Positions 39,777-53,891 of a stretch of DNA of 64,000 nt are shown piece after piece. The stretch spans positions 12,704,499 through 12,768,498 of the forward strand of contig NC_092565.1 of NCBI RefSeq assembly GCF_037975245.1. Reading direction: 5' to 3'. Below the pieces are notes generated by a model, which saw only the letters and a program-made list of their open reading frames with translations, was not told the DNA's origin and ran no database searches. Origin of the DNA: Apostichopus japonicus. Taxonomy: Eukaryota > Echinodermata > Holothuroidea > Aspidochirotida > Stichopodidae. The position numbers and the translations under genes were made by a program. Positions within the stretch are counted from its first letter, which is position 1; the number at the start of each line of letters is the position of its first letter.

Positions 39777-39935
39777 CAGTGGCGGAGCGTCCATGCAGTC
39801 AGTGGGACGTTTGCCCCCCCCCCCCGACGGACTCAAATGGACTGCTGGCGCCCTTTTCAGCTTTAGATAGGGTCGAAAGCGTCCCTACAAACCATTCTCG
39901 CCCCCCCCCGACCAATACCCCTAGCTCCGCCACTG
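39777..39935. mobile_element. Non-autonomous hAT-type MITE, 159 bp
   Basis: Perfect 12-bp terminal inverted repeats, CAGTGGCGGAGC (39777-39788) and GCTCCGCCACTG (39924-39935), are flanked by a perfect 8-bp duplication CTCGGCGT (39769-39776 and 39936-39943). An 8-bp target duplication and TIRs beginning CAGTG are hallmarks of the hAT superfamily. The interior has two poly-C runs and no coding capacity, so it is a passive element moved by a transposase encoded elsewhere. The intact duplication suggests a fairly recent insertion. Confidence 0.92.
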
Positions 39936-40965
39936 CTCGGCGTGTACACACAGTCTCTGTGTTAAACATGCCCGCCATTATCATGAAGCAGTAAACCGGA
40001 GGGGGAAGGGGGGAGGTTGTTGTCGTCCAAAGCGGAGCATTCACACGACACAGTGGATATTATTTAAAATATCGATGTAGTTTTTGTGTACATGAAAAAT
40101 GGAAACGCTGTGAACACCCTCTCCTTAAGAATGTCGAAGGAAGTTTTCACATTCCCCATCAAAAAGGTAATGACTCTATGTTCCAGTAAAAATATGAAGT
40201 GTATTTATCACCTGGATTGGATTGTTTTCTTGTTTATCTCTCTCTCTCTCTCTGGGAAGACGAGAAACAGGACTAGAATGTAGTTAACGATATAAATGAC
40301 GGTTTTGATTAGAATTAGACACCAAACGTCAAATAAAGCCACAGAGAACGATTGACATGAAATGTTAGCAGCTGAAAGCTAGTATATTGGAAACAATGAG
40401 AAAAGCTATGATGTCAGAGGTGACGTGTTTTATCAGAACATGGGAATCTTTATTAACCGAATAGAAAAGACCCGTAAAGGTAAGAAGTCCGCCCCCGTCC
40501 CACACAGAGAGAGAGAGAGAATGAGGATTGCATGTGAATTCAATACCTCTAGAGACCTCTAGAGACTCAAATAATTCTGGAAGAGCTAAGAAATTAAGAA
40601 AATAATAAAACATAAAAAGAAGTAGCAATAGAACAGTCAACTCCTTCAGTACACTAAGTGGATTGTAACCATGGAAACTGATGTACAGTTTTTTTCTTCT
40701 TCCGTTAATTCGTCACCCAAGATAGAGCCTGGGTAGGAACACCAAACGACTTAAATGGGTTTTGATTGGTCGACGATATGCAAAGTACTGTTGCATCTTA
40801 TTTTTATTGGTACTGTGGCATCTGACTGGCATCCCCAATCATGAAAGGATCAAACCAGGTGACCACCAAAGTATATTGTATTTTATTTTACAGTATATGG
40901 TATCCTCTAGTACGCAATCACCTTTGTAATTATGTATTATATTTGTAAAGATATATTATATTTGT

Positions 40966-40967
40966 AA

Positions 40968-41012
<45 letters not shown>

Positions 41013-41032
41013 CACATATATACATATATATA
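40966..41032 (+). repeat. Interrupted (TA)n microsatellite
   Basis: TA repeats with ACATA/ACACATA interruptions. No other feature is visible. Confidence 0.92.
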
Positions 41033-44000
41033 CAAATGCTCGAAGCCTTCAAATAAGGAATATTTAAATCTTTTTCTCAATTTAACTCGATTTATTGCCT
41101 AAGCTATAGAAAAACTGAGGACGTATCGAATTAAGCATGAGAAGCCTTGAATGTTAACTTGTCTGGTATAATAACATTTAGAGGTTTGTTATAAGTTGGG
41201 TTATGGATTGTATTAAAATTAGTGTCACACTTATGGCCCACCCTACTTGAACAACAACAGGGAATTGATATTTTGATAAATAATGTGAGTGTGTATTTTT
41301 TTATTGGTTTGATCCGTAAGAATCCCCCCCCCCCTCCCCAATGAATTATGGGCCGGTTTAGGTGGTCTTTGGGTTGCTTTAAGCCAATGTGTTTAGTGTC
41401 AGATCGTAATTCAAAGAGTGACAAAAATGAAGTGTGACAACAAAATTGATTTACTTGAAAGAATCCCACATTTTACGATGATTGGGCGTTTGTATTGCAA
41501 GGGAAGTCAAACAACCTGAGGGACTGATCCACAAAGTTGTTTTGGGATTTGCCGTATGGTGGGTCAAAGATCAAATGCCTCGTAAAGATTGCCAAATAAT
41601 TAACCAACGACACGAACTCATGCCCTGCCCTCCTTTTCTTCACGATCGTCTTAGCTAAAAAACAAAGTGGTGTGTATATGGTCCTTGGCAGATGCAGCAG
41701 TTTCAAAGGCAGAAAAAAAACTCACCTTCTCGCCACCAAATATCGCTTTTATCAGACTTTGTGTTATTATATATGTATATATAACCTACACCGTGTGTCA
41801 GCTTGTGATAGTGAGGTACCCGTATGGTTCAAGATTACCCATACGATACCAAAAGAAGTGATATAGACAAACTACACCCACCCCCCCCCCCCCGCCCGCC
41901 CACGTCTTATGGTACAATACCCTCTCTAGATCTGTTGCGAGGACAGATCAATTCTAACGAGGCTGAGAAGTATCAGGTGTACATTGATTGTAATGAGAAC
42001 AATTTCAGTTGACGTGTGTTGCTTTAAAATACTTCCGCAATACCCCCTCCTCTCCCCCCCCCCCCACAAAAAAAGAAAAGGAAAGAAAATGGAGGGGAGA
42101 GAAGATGATACAAAAAAGGATTGTTAGGATTGTACATTCATTATATATAATCTGAAATAATCTCCTTTGATTAAACAGTCACACAAATTCCTTCCTTGCC
42201 CCCCCCCCCACACCACCACCAGTCCCACCTCCTTAAACCCACTCAAAATGAAAGAAATATTGTCATGATAGAATTTTATCTGAAATTCTCACCATTAACT
42301 GTCGGAATAGATTCCCGCTGTAGGGGGAAAATACAACAGAGATCCACTTTTTCGTGGCTAATGACCGTTGGATATATATCAGCTAGCTGCAGGTACCAGC
42401 GTTTACTTATACAGTCAACCACCAGAGCACCCCTTCTATACGTAATTACTTTAAAATTAGTAACAATCATGTGGATATGGAGTCTATAATTAAACCAAAC
42501 GAACCGCAAAATCAACTTGAAGTTGTCAGACCAAATCAAATTCTCATCTTAGGAGGTCATGTTCCACTGGCTTGCTTTCCCTTAATACCGAGATTGAATG
42601 ATTATGTTCATGTTTATTCCGTTGTTAGAGCCATTGTAAAACCTGCTGAGCGGATGCGGTTTCAGGCGCCATTTTGATCACGCCCTCAAGTAGTCCTTCT
42701 TATATCAGTCACTGCTATCAAGCTGTACACAACACCGTTCAAACTGTTGTTGCAGGTGTAGCTGTCTGCGTTAGAACAAGGAAGACCCCCGTTAAGCGCA
42801 ATGGGATATTCGTACACTTCGGTCGCTATTCTCGGTCCCCTCTGGTGAAATATCACATGAACTTGTCCAAACTTATTTGAAATTCTGGTTGATTAGTTAT
42901 CGGCCTATGTCGTGATTTATTCTATATATAAGATGTCAGTAACTACACATATAAGGAACCCATTAATGTCCGTCTACTTATACTATAGTGTGTACATCTA
43001 ATGAGATACAGTAGATGTACTTATATAGTGAGTTCAAATGTAGGCTATATGCCAAGTAAAATAATTTGTAAACGCATAACGGAACAAGACATATATCCCG
43101 TGTCAACGATTATTGTCGAGTTTAATATCTAATGAGTTTGCTCGAATATTCCTTTAATTTCCCTAATTCAACTAAATTCCCTTAATTGGTATGACTTTCT
43201 TCCAAATACATTATTAACTATAGGCCTAATATGAGTTATCGTTAAGTCAAATAATAGATACAACTTCAATATGAAAGGTCATGATTAGTCAGTGCAAAAA
43301 AACACAATCCCCTGCTTACATAGTTAGCAACATACTATAACCATATTTAGGTATATTCCGATATGAAGGTTATGCATATGAAAATAGTCTGAAAGTTGCA
43401 AATAGTCACTTGAGCCATAACCCGTTAGTATACCATACATCCCTATAGCAAGCAGGTTTATCACATTTGCTCGAATCTTTGCAGTTTCGAAAATGCGTGA
43501 AATGTCTGTCCGTCTGTCCGTCCGTCTCTCTTCTCATTGCATGTACTAGAGACCCAACCATATTATGTTTAACCTGTCTCGCCCGTCAGGAAAGGAGCCT
43601 AAAAGATCGATAACTGTGTGTCTTTTGTCAATGATTGAGCCAGTAAAGGTGGACTACTTATAGGCAGACTTTTATAGTCGTGATGTGTCAAAACCCAAGA
43701 AAAGAAGAAAAACAAATTATATGGTGGTACGACACCTACAAAAAAGGGCAAAGTTAGGTCTTCCTATAAAGAATACTAGAAACAATAGTACGGAACATTT
43801 GTTCCTATAATGCAGAGGTTAATAAAGAAGTCAGGATTCGATGGGTGGTGTTTCACTGATGTCAGTGTCCTTTTTCGCTCTTCATTGGTTTGTAAAAGAA
43901 TTTTTTATTTTTTTATGAGCCAGTAGAAGAGGTTAAAGTTTCAACCAATTACGAGCCAGTATATAATCGTTGTCATGGTCACAATTTATATTCATCAGTT

Positions 44001-44540
44001 ATCGTCTGTCACCGTCAAAGGCTACCTGTGTCGTCACTCACCAGTTTATCTATATTACACACAAAGACACTTAAACCTGTCAATCAGCTCCCGGAAACAA
44101 CTTTGCTAAAAGCTCTCGTCTATTCGTCATTCCAGATATCAAATTAAAAAATGTTTCCTTACTCAGCGTGGGATGTATTTCGACGTTATAGGAAGTAATA
44201 AGACGGCCGACTATCACAGATCAACGGGCTCATCTTAAAACCAATTAAAGCGTGGTTCAGGACAAACATGTTTGTTAAGTGTTGGATAATGATACTCGAG
44301 GCTTGTTAGTGATTACCTGCAGAGTAATGTAACAGGCGCTTCACTCCAGTGTGAAGGCCATGTAAGGTTCGGGAAGTAGTCTCATAAACAACTTTCAAAC
44401 CATCAAATTAAAAGGTTGTTTTTCCTGGTCTGTTTCTCGTTGTATCACTGATTCACACCGCCCGACGCTTTGTCCTGATGAATAGCCGGGTCATTACGTC
44501 ACGGCGTTTTGCCAACTACTGAAGCTGAATCACATAATAG

Positions 44541-44770
44541 GCTATGTAATAATAATAATAATAATAATTAATTATAACAATTAGTTTTACATAGCGCAGA
44601 ATCCAAATGGGGGGGGGGGGTGGGCAGGATGTTACCATGAGGGTATAGGGTCCTATACGGTTACTGCCCTCTGTATGACTTAACGACATCGCGAACGGGG
44701 TCCTGAATCATGCAGTAACCCGGGTCTTACGGTTAGCTGCTATTGGCTACCCTATGGGGCTGTTCCAAAC
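44541..44770 (-). mobile_element. Probable SINE fragment with (ATT)n tail
   Basis: On the minus strand, TTCTGCGCTATGTAAAAC runs into AATTAATTATT and an (ATT)n tract at 44549-44569. This is the same kind of 3' end (GCGCTAT followed by ATT repeats) as the SINE at 6.3-6.6 kb. The body upstream, to about 44770, differs from that element and contains a G-run at 44610-44621. The 5' boundary and family are uncertain. Confidence 0.45.
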
Positions 44771-47700
44771 TTAGATAACTTTGAGATTGAGAACCATTAG
44801 GAAAGTACTTTTGAAAAACTTGTAGCCTTTTTTGTTTTTGTTTAGCATGCTAAAATTTCAGGCACCAATGAATCCATGATCTTACAAGCAGCTTCAATAG
44901 TTTCTCATATACCGCCCTCAAAACTTTAAAATTCTGAAGAAATATCATTGTCGGTACTGCCATTGTTGTGACGTCATAACAGTTTTCCTATGGCGAAGTT
45001 GGGGTCAATGAACGAATAGTATTATCTAAGATACAACAGATAAAAGTTAGAATGAACCAAATAAATTACATCCATAAATTTAATAATAAAGATATGTGTC
45101 TTTTTTTGTTTGTTTTTACGAGAGTGGCAGTAAAGTTATTTTTAGAATTTGAATATAAATGGTAATCGTTACCTTTTGTTGTGTACAGTTAGGACAGTAG
45201 GGCGTATATATTGTTATGGCCGGTGTATACTCTCGTATAACTACCGTAGAAGCCCGTGTCGGTGCGAGAGCAGTATGATGCTCCTTACCCGAGGTTTGCC
45301 CTCTCAGGATTCCACCTCCTACCTCCCCTCCCACCCACCCATTATATTACACAAATGGGCCTAATAGCCACAACTACCGAACGGTTAATCGCATTTGGAG
45401 AAAGTTTTGTAAATTCAGGTGGCCTACATTTAGCTTTTGTGGTTATAACGTTACCACAGCTGCTCTGAAGTGTTTTACGAGCTGAAATCTGAATAAGAAC
45501 CGTTTATCACACTTCCCTGCAGAAACATCTCGATGGAATCGTAAAAGAAGCAGGAAGGATAGTCAAACATGCTTAACTTGTTGACCTCCTTAAACAATAA
45601 CCATATTTTCAAATATCCATCTTAAATTTCAATGATTGAAAAATGGTTTGATTGACTCAGTTTTACAGATAACAACACAGGATGTATCTGACCTGTATTC
45701 TATATTGTCTTATAAAATTAAAATAACGAAAATATTGTACACAAAAAAAAACTACATTCTTTTAATAGTTTACTTAGCAATCACAACCAATGAATCATTC
45801 GCTGATTCATTATCTTATTAATAGTCATATTTTTATTTTTAACATTCTTCACTTCAATACTGCAATCCAACTTCTGTTAGCATTAAAGTTCATTGACCAA
45901 TCAGTCCGTGACAGCGCTCACAAAGAACCAAAAATAAATTGTTCACAGAATGAATACAGCGGTATAGGAAAAATCGGACAGTAAGCTATTAAAGCCCTGC
46001 ACTAACTCACGTAATCATTGGTGTCTTCTCATAATATGAAGATGAAGATACTGTCAATCCAACTAATTTCCGATTTGTCCGGAGAACTTTGACATTGGAG
46101 AGGATATTTACTAAAACCCTTCAGCCATTACGACCCCCCCCCCCCATCCCACCTTCCCTTCCCCTACCCGCCCTCTCAAAAACATTGTGTATGATCTAAG
46201 ATATTTCGTGAATACGACAACAACGCATCCAATCGTAATTGAATCTCCTACCCCCATTCACTCTCTAAATCACAAACCAACCCCTAACTGCAAGATTTTG
46301 TTTGAAGGTATGCGTCTTCCCCATGATTCAAAAGGAACTTAGTCCTGAGTTACGTAACATACGGTCCGTAATCAAGCTACTTAAAAGATCGCAAAGTGGA
46401 CTATATAATCATGCACATTGACCATGCGGCAGCGATGTAGACAATTTGACATAATAATCAACGTTGCCTCTCTTACCTAACGGATAGTTATGCCTGGCTG
46501 AGGGTGAGTAGTAACTGGCCCTCCGTTCAGGCCATTTAGGATCTCTGTCGCCAATCCTCAGGTGCAAAACTCCCCATTGCCCCTCATTAAGTTTGGACAA
46601 TTGAGTCCAGTCTACTCAAAAGCAGTTGTAGTGTTGAGTGAAAGATGATTATTACCTGTTAGTCAATGTACGTTAAGGGTACTTCAAGCTCATTAGAGAA
46701 CGGTGTGTGCACGCGGCTATAGCCTAGTATTTTTCTTCAAAAGATTTTCAAAATGTGTCAACAGTTTTTCGCATCATGATATCTAAATGACGCTCATATA
46801 TGCAACCAACTCTGGGAAACAGAGACGATAGGAAATATAACAGATGAGGAGAACGAGAGGTTGACCATCGGTTAGTAACTCATCTTTTACGTTCCTCCTC
46901 TCTCTTCATTACAAATCTCCGTGACGCAGTTGACTTTTTACATCATTGACAAACCTATTCACTGCGACTCGATTCATTTACTCTTGATGGCTATAATGTA
47001 AACGAACTTCATGCTACATGTAGGTCAGCGTAAGGGTCCACCGTACCTCTCTATATAACATTTCATACGTCGGTATACCTCTTATGAGGTCTCGTCAGAA
47101 TCTTTAACTATAACTACACGTCTAACATATTTAGAACAAGTGGTTTTTGATGCGCAAGTGTGCGGTTCTATTCTCAAGCGTCCAACTCCACGGGGAATCT
47201 TCTTATTTCGGACATTTTAATGCCCATATGGTCTCCAAATCGCAGGGTGCGTCGCTGGTTTCTTTCTTTTTACTCTAATAAACGTTCTGCTCCGACGATT
47301 TATTTCAGCCGTCATCCAACCGTCTTCTCAGCCACCGCAAGTTTAGTTCTTGGCGAGCTGAGGTGAATGACATCATTTGTTATGGAACTCGTGAACTTTC
47401 CGAACTAAACGGTAACTGTTAACAAAACGCGTCATAACTGTACTGTAACCATAAATGTGGTCTTGCTTAAAGACAAATATTGAAATCATTCCACAATAAA
47501 ATATAGTCACACATAGGCCTACCTAAACCTTCAAAGAGAGGAACTATCGTTTAGAATGGAAATCATCGCGTAATATCTTATGTTTATAGTTATTCGTGCC
47601 ATATACCTGTTTTGGAAACTAAATATTGGTTATTGATCTTATCCGTTGTCATTGATCGATGAAAATTGTTTGCTTTTGATGGACCACTGCTGAAGAGGAC

Positions 47701-50265
47701 ATGCATACACGAATGTAAACGTTGGGTTGGGCGAGGGTGGGGGAGGGGAGGTGAGGGAGTCGTGCGTGGAATCGAATATACTATACACATGCACACGCAT
47801 GCTTTATTGGATAACATTTCACAACAACAAAAATGTTTTTTTTTCACATTTTATTTTGTCCATGTTTTGTGGTAATTCATAGTATGTGCTTTATAAGAAC
47901 TGTATATTATTTTTTTATATATTATTATTATTATTATGTATTTAGACGCAATCTGTAGTTATCTAAAGTAACACGACTGTATGCTTTTATACCAAGCAAC
48001 CCATTATATAGTCAACATAGTACACCATAGTATCGCTGTTGATACTACATTATAGATAGAACCACTGTGCATTTCTCGCAAATTGCTGAAAAATGCGACA
48101 GCCAGCAAGTTCCTTATTAAACAATAATGTGTCTCTAAGACATATATTGTAGATTTAAGTGTGCTGAAAAGCAACAATTTTCAGGTTTATAGAAATTATA
48201 TAGGTATATAGAAATTATTCTACTGCTCAGTAACCTGAGTTTGTGGAATATACCGTTTTAGCACTCATGCAAACTTTGAAACCGTTTTGAAAAACCTCGA
48301 CAATTAATTCTCTCTCTCTAGTGTTAAGTGAGTAGACTCTTTTATCACTCTTTAAGGTCAATATTTACGCCGTCAGCGTCAGTAGTGTCTGGCAGAGACA
48401 TTAGTCAGATCTGTATTGGACAAATATAGATATGAATTAAATGAGACATCAAAAACTACCTGAGTGTTTTGGCATCAGTAGCAGCCCTTGATTTATAGCT
48501 TACTACGTTACGTGCATGTCAGAATAATCAGAGGGGTTTCGCATCGTCAGTCAACCACTAGCAAAAAATTAACTTCATAGAGATTCCATGTTTTATAATG
48601 ACTATATTATGGCGGATCTGTCGGTGGAGTATTGATTAAATGAAAATTTGAATATGGCAGATGATATATCAAGACGCTTGACTGGAAAGACAAAAGAAAA
48701 TGGAAAGAGAGACCAGAAAAAGTTCTGGTAAGATCATCAAAGACTCCGAATTGTTGATCATTTGTTAACATACAGACTGCTTGTTTAATTGGTACTATGG
48801 AAATAATGTATTAACCTGATCCCGAGGTACTATAAGCAGGCTAATTGTTTTGAAATCGAAAACGACGAGAAATTGATCACGTGTGACGCAGGAAAAGGTC
48901 ACTGATGTGGCAAAAAGAAGAAGCTATAAACAAGTTTGTAAAAGATATTAATTTGAGTCACCAATTTGTTAAACTGCTTTTCTGTCACATATAGGTGGAA
49001 ACTGCTCAAACACACACACACGCACAAAGAAAACTTGAAATATTAAGGCGGTGGCTTATAAAGCAATCCTTTTGTACTATACAGGCGGCATTTATTGTAA
49101 GCGATTAACCGGGGAAAAATATATAAGAAAGTTCGCGATATGTATCAGTTTTGTGATAACTGATGCATATTTTTTTTGTAAAAAAAAAAGGTTCAGGCAT
49201 TTGTAACATGTGACGTACTTTGCAGGAAAGGATTTTGGTTCAAAGAGTATACTATTATTGTAGTTCCAAATTATCAAATTAAGCGTATCCCTGGCATAAT
49301 ATAAGCGAACATCCTACACTTGTTAAAGGCACCGTAGCTGGTATATCATGGGTTACACTGAGACTCCTGCTGGGAGTTCTCTATTAAGTAACACCCAACA
49401 CGATAATATATCAGTAGGCCTATAGACCTCTGTATATATAGGTGAGTCAAATATTTTGCCAATTTTTAATGAGGAAAATAAATGAAAAATGAACACGACC
49501 ATGCGACAAATGGCGTAATGTATAACAAACGTTGGCCTTATGAAAGCATTGTGTTTGGGTGGCGTGAGGGGGGGGGGGGGGGATAAACGTCTTGATACTT
49601 TTCGATACCTTCAGATCCTTTATTGAAATATTTCATTGACTAGGTCAACATTTACCTCAAGTGGTGACGTTAACGTGAATTTTCCAGTATGAATTTTGCA
49701 TAGTAAAAATGTTTGTAGACGGATAGAATTCATGCATCAGTCGATCATTTACAATTTATTTGCGACGGTTGTCTTAGTTCGGTCAATTGTATTATTTTAT
49801 TTTTTCCCAAAATAAATACAATACAGCAGTTTTAGGATGGTTGCTGTGGGGTACATTTTAGTATAAATGAAAATACACATACCATGCTGTTTGTTAGCTT
49901 GATTAGCCAATTTTTATTCAATCAATTAAGAAAATGTCTAATTTGGCTATCCATTTTGTATATCATTGATACTATTATATGAGAAGTGTCTGGGTTGTAA
50001 TGTGTTTTCTGACCTAATGTAACAATTTATTATTCGGTATTAATAACATTGATTCGGTGAATCTAGCAGAGTGTATTCGTTTGATCAATAAAGAAAGCTT
50101 CAACATGGACGGTCAAACAAAAACAGTTGCATTGGTACATTTTCAACGATGTTTTGGAACAGCTTGACAGTAAAATCCTAAAGTGATGGTATAGTACATA
50201 GCTTGAGGTTGCCAGTTTTAGTTTCAAAAAGTGCCGAATAATATAAGAAAGAAATATATAAATAT

Positions 50266-50292
50266 AGTATCTGAATCAAAGCAAGACAAGAC

Positions 50293-50332
<40 letters not shown>

Positions 50333-50355
50333 TGTCTTGCTTTGATTCAGATACT
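50266..50355. repeat. Perfect 33-bp inverted repeat with (AT)n centre
   Basis: Arms at 50266-50298 and 50323-50355 are exact reverse complements; each begins or ends with AGTATCTGAATCAAAG or its complement. The centre is 24 nt of alternating A/T, so the whole 90 bp is close to palindromic and could extrude a cruciform. A diverged direct copy of part of the right arm (GCTTTGATTCAAATACTAAA) lies at 50404-50426. This may be a small foldback transposon. Confidence 0.93.
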
Positions 50356-50849
50356 AAATCGCAAAAGCAAAATATATATATAGAGAGAGTAAGAGTCAGT
50401 TTTGCTTTGATTCAAATACTAAATCGGACGTCACAAACACAAATTAAGAGGACCAGGCTGCACTAGATTCCGAACGTTTTATTACATGGTTTTACTTGAT
50501 GTGAATAGGCAATAAATCACACGAGATGATGGTTTAAACATTTATCATAGTTGTTTATCATGTTACAAAAGTATTTCTTCCTTTTCTCGAATGACATTTA
50601 GAGAGTATAATAACAATGTCACATCAACTGGAACGATAACATTAAAGTTTAACCATTTGTTTGAAGATAATGTGACTGCATTAAATGGTTTAGTATGGAA
50701 AGACTTGTTCAGGTGAAGACCAATTTAACTGTTCGAGGATCCGGTGAACTATTTTGGCCTACTTATGATAGTTGAAATGGAGGTCAATTTTTCTAAAAAG
50801 GAATTCAAAGGTGCATGATATTCAGTCCAGGTGAGAAAAACGAGTCCAG

Positions 50850-51972
50850 TTCTCAGTTTGATCAGGCAGTTGCGATAGGCCCCTAACCAATTCCTGGTTT
50901 GATCAGGCAGTTGCTATAGGCCCCTAACAAATTCCTGGTTTGATCAGGCAGTTGCTATAGGCCCCAAACAAATCCCTGGTTTGAACAGGCAGTTGCTATA
51001 GGCCCCTGACCAATTCCTGGTCTGATCAGGCAGTTGCTATAGGCCCCTAACAAATTCCTGGTCTGATCAGGCAGTTGCTATAGGCCCCTAACCAATTCCT
51101 GGTTTGATCAGGCAGTTGCTATAGGCCCCTAACCAATTCCTGGTTTGATCAGGCAGTTGCTATAGGCCCCTAACAAATCCCTGGTTTGATCAGGCAGTTG
51201 CTATAGGCCCCTTACAAATTCCTGGTTTGATCAGGCAGTTGCTATAGGCCTCTGACCAATTCCTGGTTTGATCAGGCAGTTGCTATAGGCCCCTGACCAA
51301 TTCCTGGTTTGATCAGGCAGTTGCTATAGGCCCCTGACCAATTCCTGGTTTGATCAGGCAGTTGCTATAGGCCCCTGACCAATTCCTGGTTTGATCAGGC
51401 AGTTGCTATAGGCTCCTGACCAATTCCTGGTTTGATCAGGCAGTTGCTATAGGCCCCTAACAAATTCCTGGTTTGATCAGGCAGTTGCTATAGGCCCCTA
51501 ACCAATTCCTGGTTTGATCAGGCAGTTGCTATAGGCCCCTGACCAATTCCTGGTTTGATCAGGCAGTTGCTATAGGCCCCTGACCAATTCCTGGTTTGAT
51601 CAGGCAGTTGCTATAGGCCCCTAACAAATTCCTGGTTTGATCAGGCAGTTGCTATAGGCCCCTAACAAATCCCTGGTTTGATCAGGCAGTTGCTATAGCC
51701 CCCTGACCAATTCCTGGTTTGATCAGGCAGTTACAATAGGCCCCTAACAAATCCCTGGTTTGATCAGGCAGTTGCTATAGGCCCCTGACCAATTCCTGGT
51801 TTGATCAGGCAGTTGCTATAGGCCCCTGACCAATTCCTGGTTTGATCAGGCAGTTACAATAGGCCCCTAACAAATTCCTGGTTTGATCAGGCAGTTGCTA
51901 TGGGCCCCTTACCAATCCCTGGTTTGATCAGGCAGTTGCTATAGGCCCCTTACCAATTCCTGGTTTGATCAG
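50850..51972 (+). repeat. 41-bp minisatellite, about 27 copies
   Basis: Head-to-tail units share TGGTTTGATCAGGCAGTTGC, then TATAGGCCCCTAACCAATTCC. Variants differ mainly in CTAACC, CTAACA, CTGACC or CTTACC and in ATTCC or ATCCC. Each unit has a TGATCA palindrome and a TATAGGCCCC block. There are no spacers and the length is not a multiple of three, so it is neither a CRISPR array nor a coding repeat. The first unit (AGTTTGATC) and the last (ending in GATCAG, then TTTTAATA) mark the borders. Confidence 0.97.
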
Positions 51973-52882
51973 TTTTAATATATATTTCCTTATAAATGCG
52001 GTATGTGAGTTACATCTCCGCATTATTCCCTTCTCCAGCTAAAGTGTGCGGTGTGTTGTGGGTAAGGGTTGAGGGCCTTTCGTCATACTGAAGGTACGGT
52101 ACGTGAGCTATAGCTTATGCAACTTCTGTTGAAGTGCTGAATTTACCTGACATTTGTATTATGTAGATTAATTTATGTTATCACTTCAAGTGATCATATC
52201 AAGGCTGTTTAATGATAGACTTGCTCATATATTACACTTAGCGCGTCCCATAGTTACAGAGCCCCATTTGTTTTCTTTCAGTCACAGTCAAGTAATCAAA
52301 CGAGATGTAAATTAACTTGGCTCACCGGAAAACCGTCTTCAGACCGTTAATTGAAATATTACGTTTTTAGCCTGAGAGAGAGACAGAGAGAGTGAGACGT
52401 AATATTTTTAAAGGGTGAGCATTGGCTAATTTCAGAGGAAATCAGATTTCCGTGACTCGTCCCATCCTATTCTCTCTCTGCTTCCTCTCTAAGACCTCAT
52501 ATAAAATAATGTCTGTTCTCAATTAAAGACACTTGTCACATGTAAAATCCGTCACTCAACGGATTTCATTGACGGATAAATGTGTTGGCACAACTTTATT
52601 AGCATATGACAGTCACACTTCCTCACGCAGAAGAGGAAAAACCACGTTTTTTGATTTATAGCGTCAAGTGGTTAACCTTGTTTCGGAAAAAGGCCGTGAA
52701 TTAATCTCTTGAGCACCAAAGAGAGGTCTCATAAACGTCTGATTTATTGCCCTATTGGCATCCCATCAGCGAAAACCTATCAAAATAAATATATATATAT
52801 AAAAAACAATAGCTAAATAGCTGTTGTTTGTTACGTTTAGAAGATCGATTCCAATTAAATCTATGGTCATCTTAGCCAATGT

Positions 52883-53090
<208 letters not shown>

Positions 53091-53497
53091 ATATATTCTA
53101 TGAAGTTTGGTATTGAGTTCAACAGTGTGGTTGCGTCATTCGAAAACCCTTCCTTCGAAACGTACAGTTAAAGTATGCAGTTACAGTTAAAGTCTAAAGT
53201 GTTATTGGTGAACCTATCGTACAATTCTAAACATGCCGTTTACATTTTATCCTACATAGATGAACATTAGCAAAAATGTGTTTTTGCCTTTCTTTGTCCC
53301 TCGGCCTTCTTATATGTTAACCATCGACTGGGTACAGCTCCAACCTTGATATGCAGCACCACTTAACATGAGTTTATTTTCACTTTAAGAGTAGACACCC
53401 GACACCCCCTATAATCATAAATGATGACCCTTCATAATAACCCTAGCCTAGCCCTCCTTTTACTCACACCTCTTATCTATCAGCTATTCACTATTTA

Positions 53498-53891
53498 ATG
53501 TCACTTTTGTTCTTTTACCTTGTGATTTTTCATCAAGACGGGATTATAACCTTCAGTAATCTAGAGACGGTTGGTCACGGTAAATTACTTTTTACTAATA
53601 CCCATTGTTACAAGTTTTCTGATGATTTGGTAACTCTGAAGGCAGACTGCGTCCTTCATCCCCTGCCAACAATTCTTCTCGTCATGAATGATCATGATTG
53701 GACTTGTCAGAAATGGTGAGCGGGTCTATCTTGGGTTCCTGACGGATAAGGAAATTGCCGCTGGCACTGGAGCTGTTAGAACCCTAAAAGGGGTCTCCGA
53801 AAACAAATTAATTATCTCATTTCGCCGGACTCATTGGGAATTGACCATCGATAGGGATTTCGACACCACGTTCATTATACCCTACACATAA
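53498..53891 (+). other. Two adjacent ORFs in different frames, possible exon or decayed gene
   Basis: Frame 53498-53719 gives a 73-residue peptide ending in NDHDWTCQKW. The overlapping frame 53688-53891 gives a 67-residue peptide with RVYLGFLTDKEIAAGTGAV and SFRRTHWELTIDRDFDTTF. The composition is more protein-like than the surrounding AT-rich DNA, and the frame changes near 53.7 kb. This could be a frameshifted relic or two exon fragments. No family is recognised and no clear splice borders join the frames. Confidence 0.2.

Noticed and set aside
50850-51972. Regular direct repeats that might be a CRISPR array
   Set aside because: Units are contiguous 41-mers without unique spacers, in animal nuclear DNA; this is a minisatellite.
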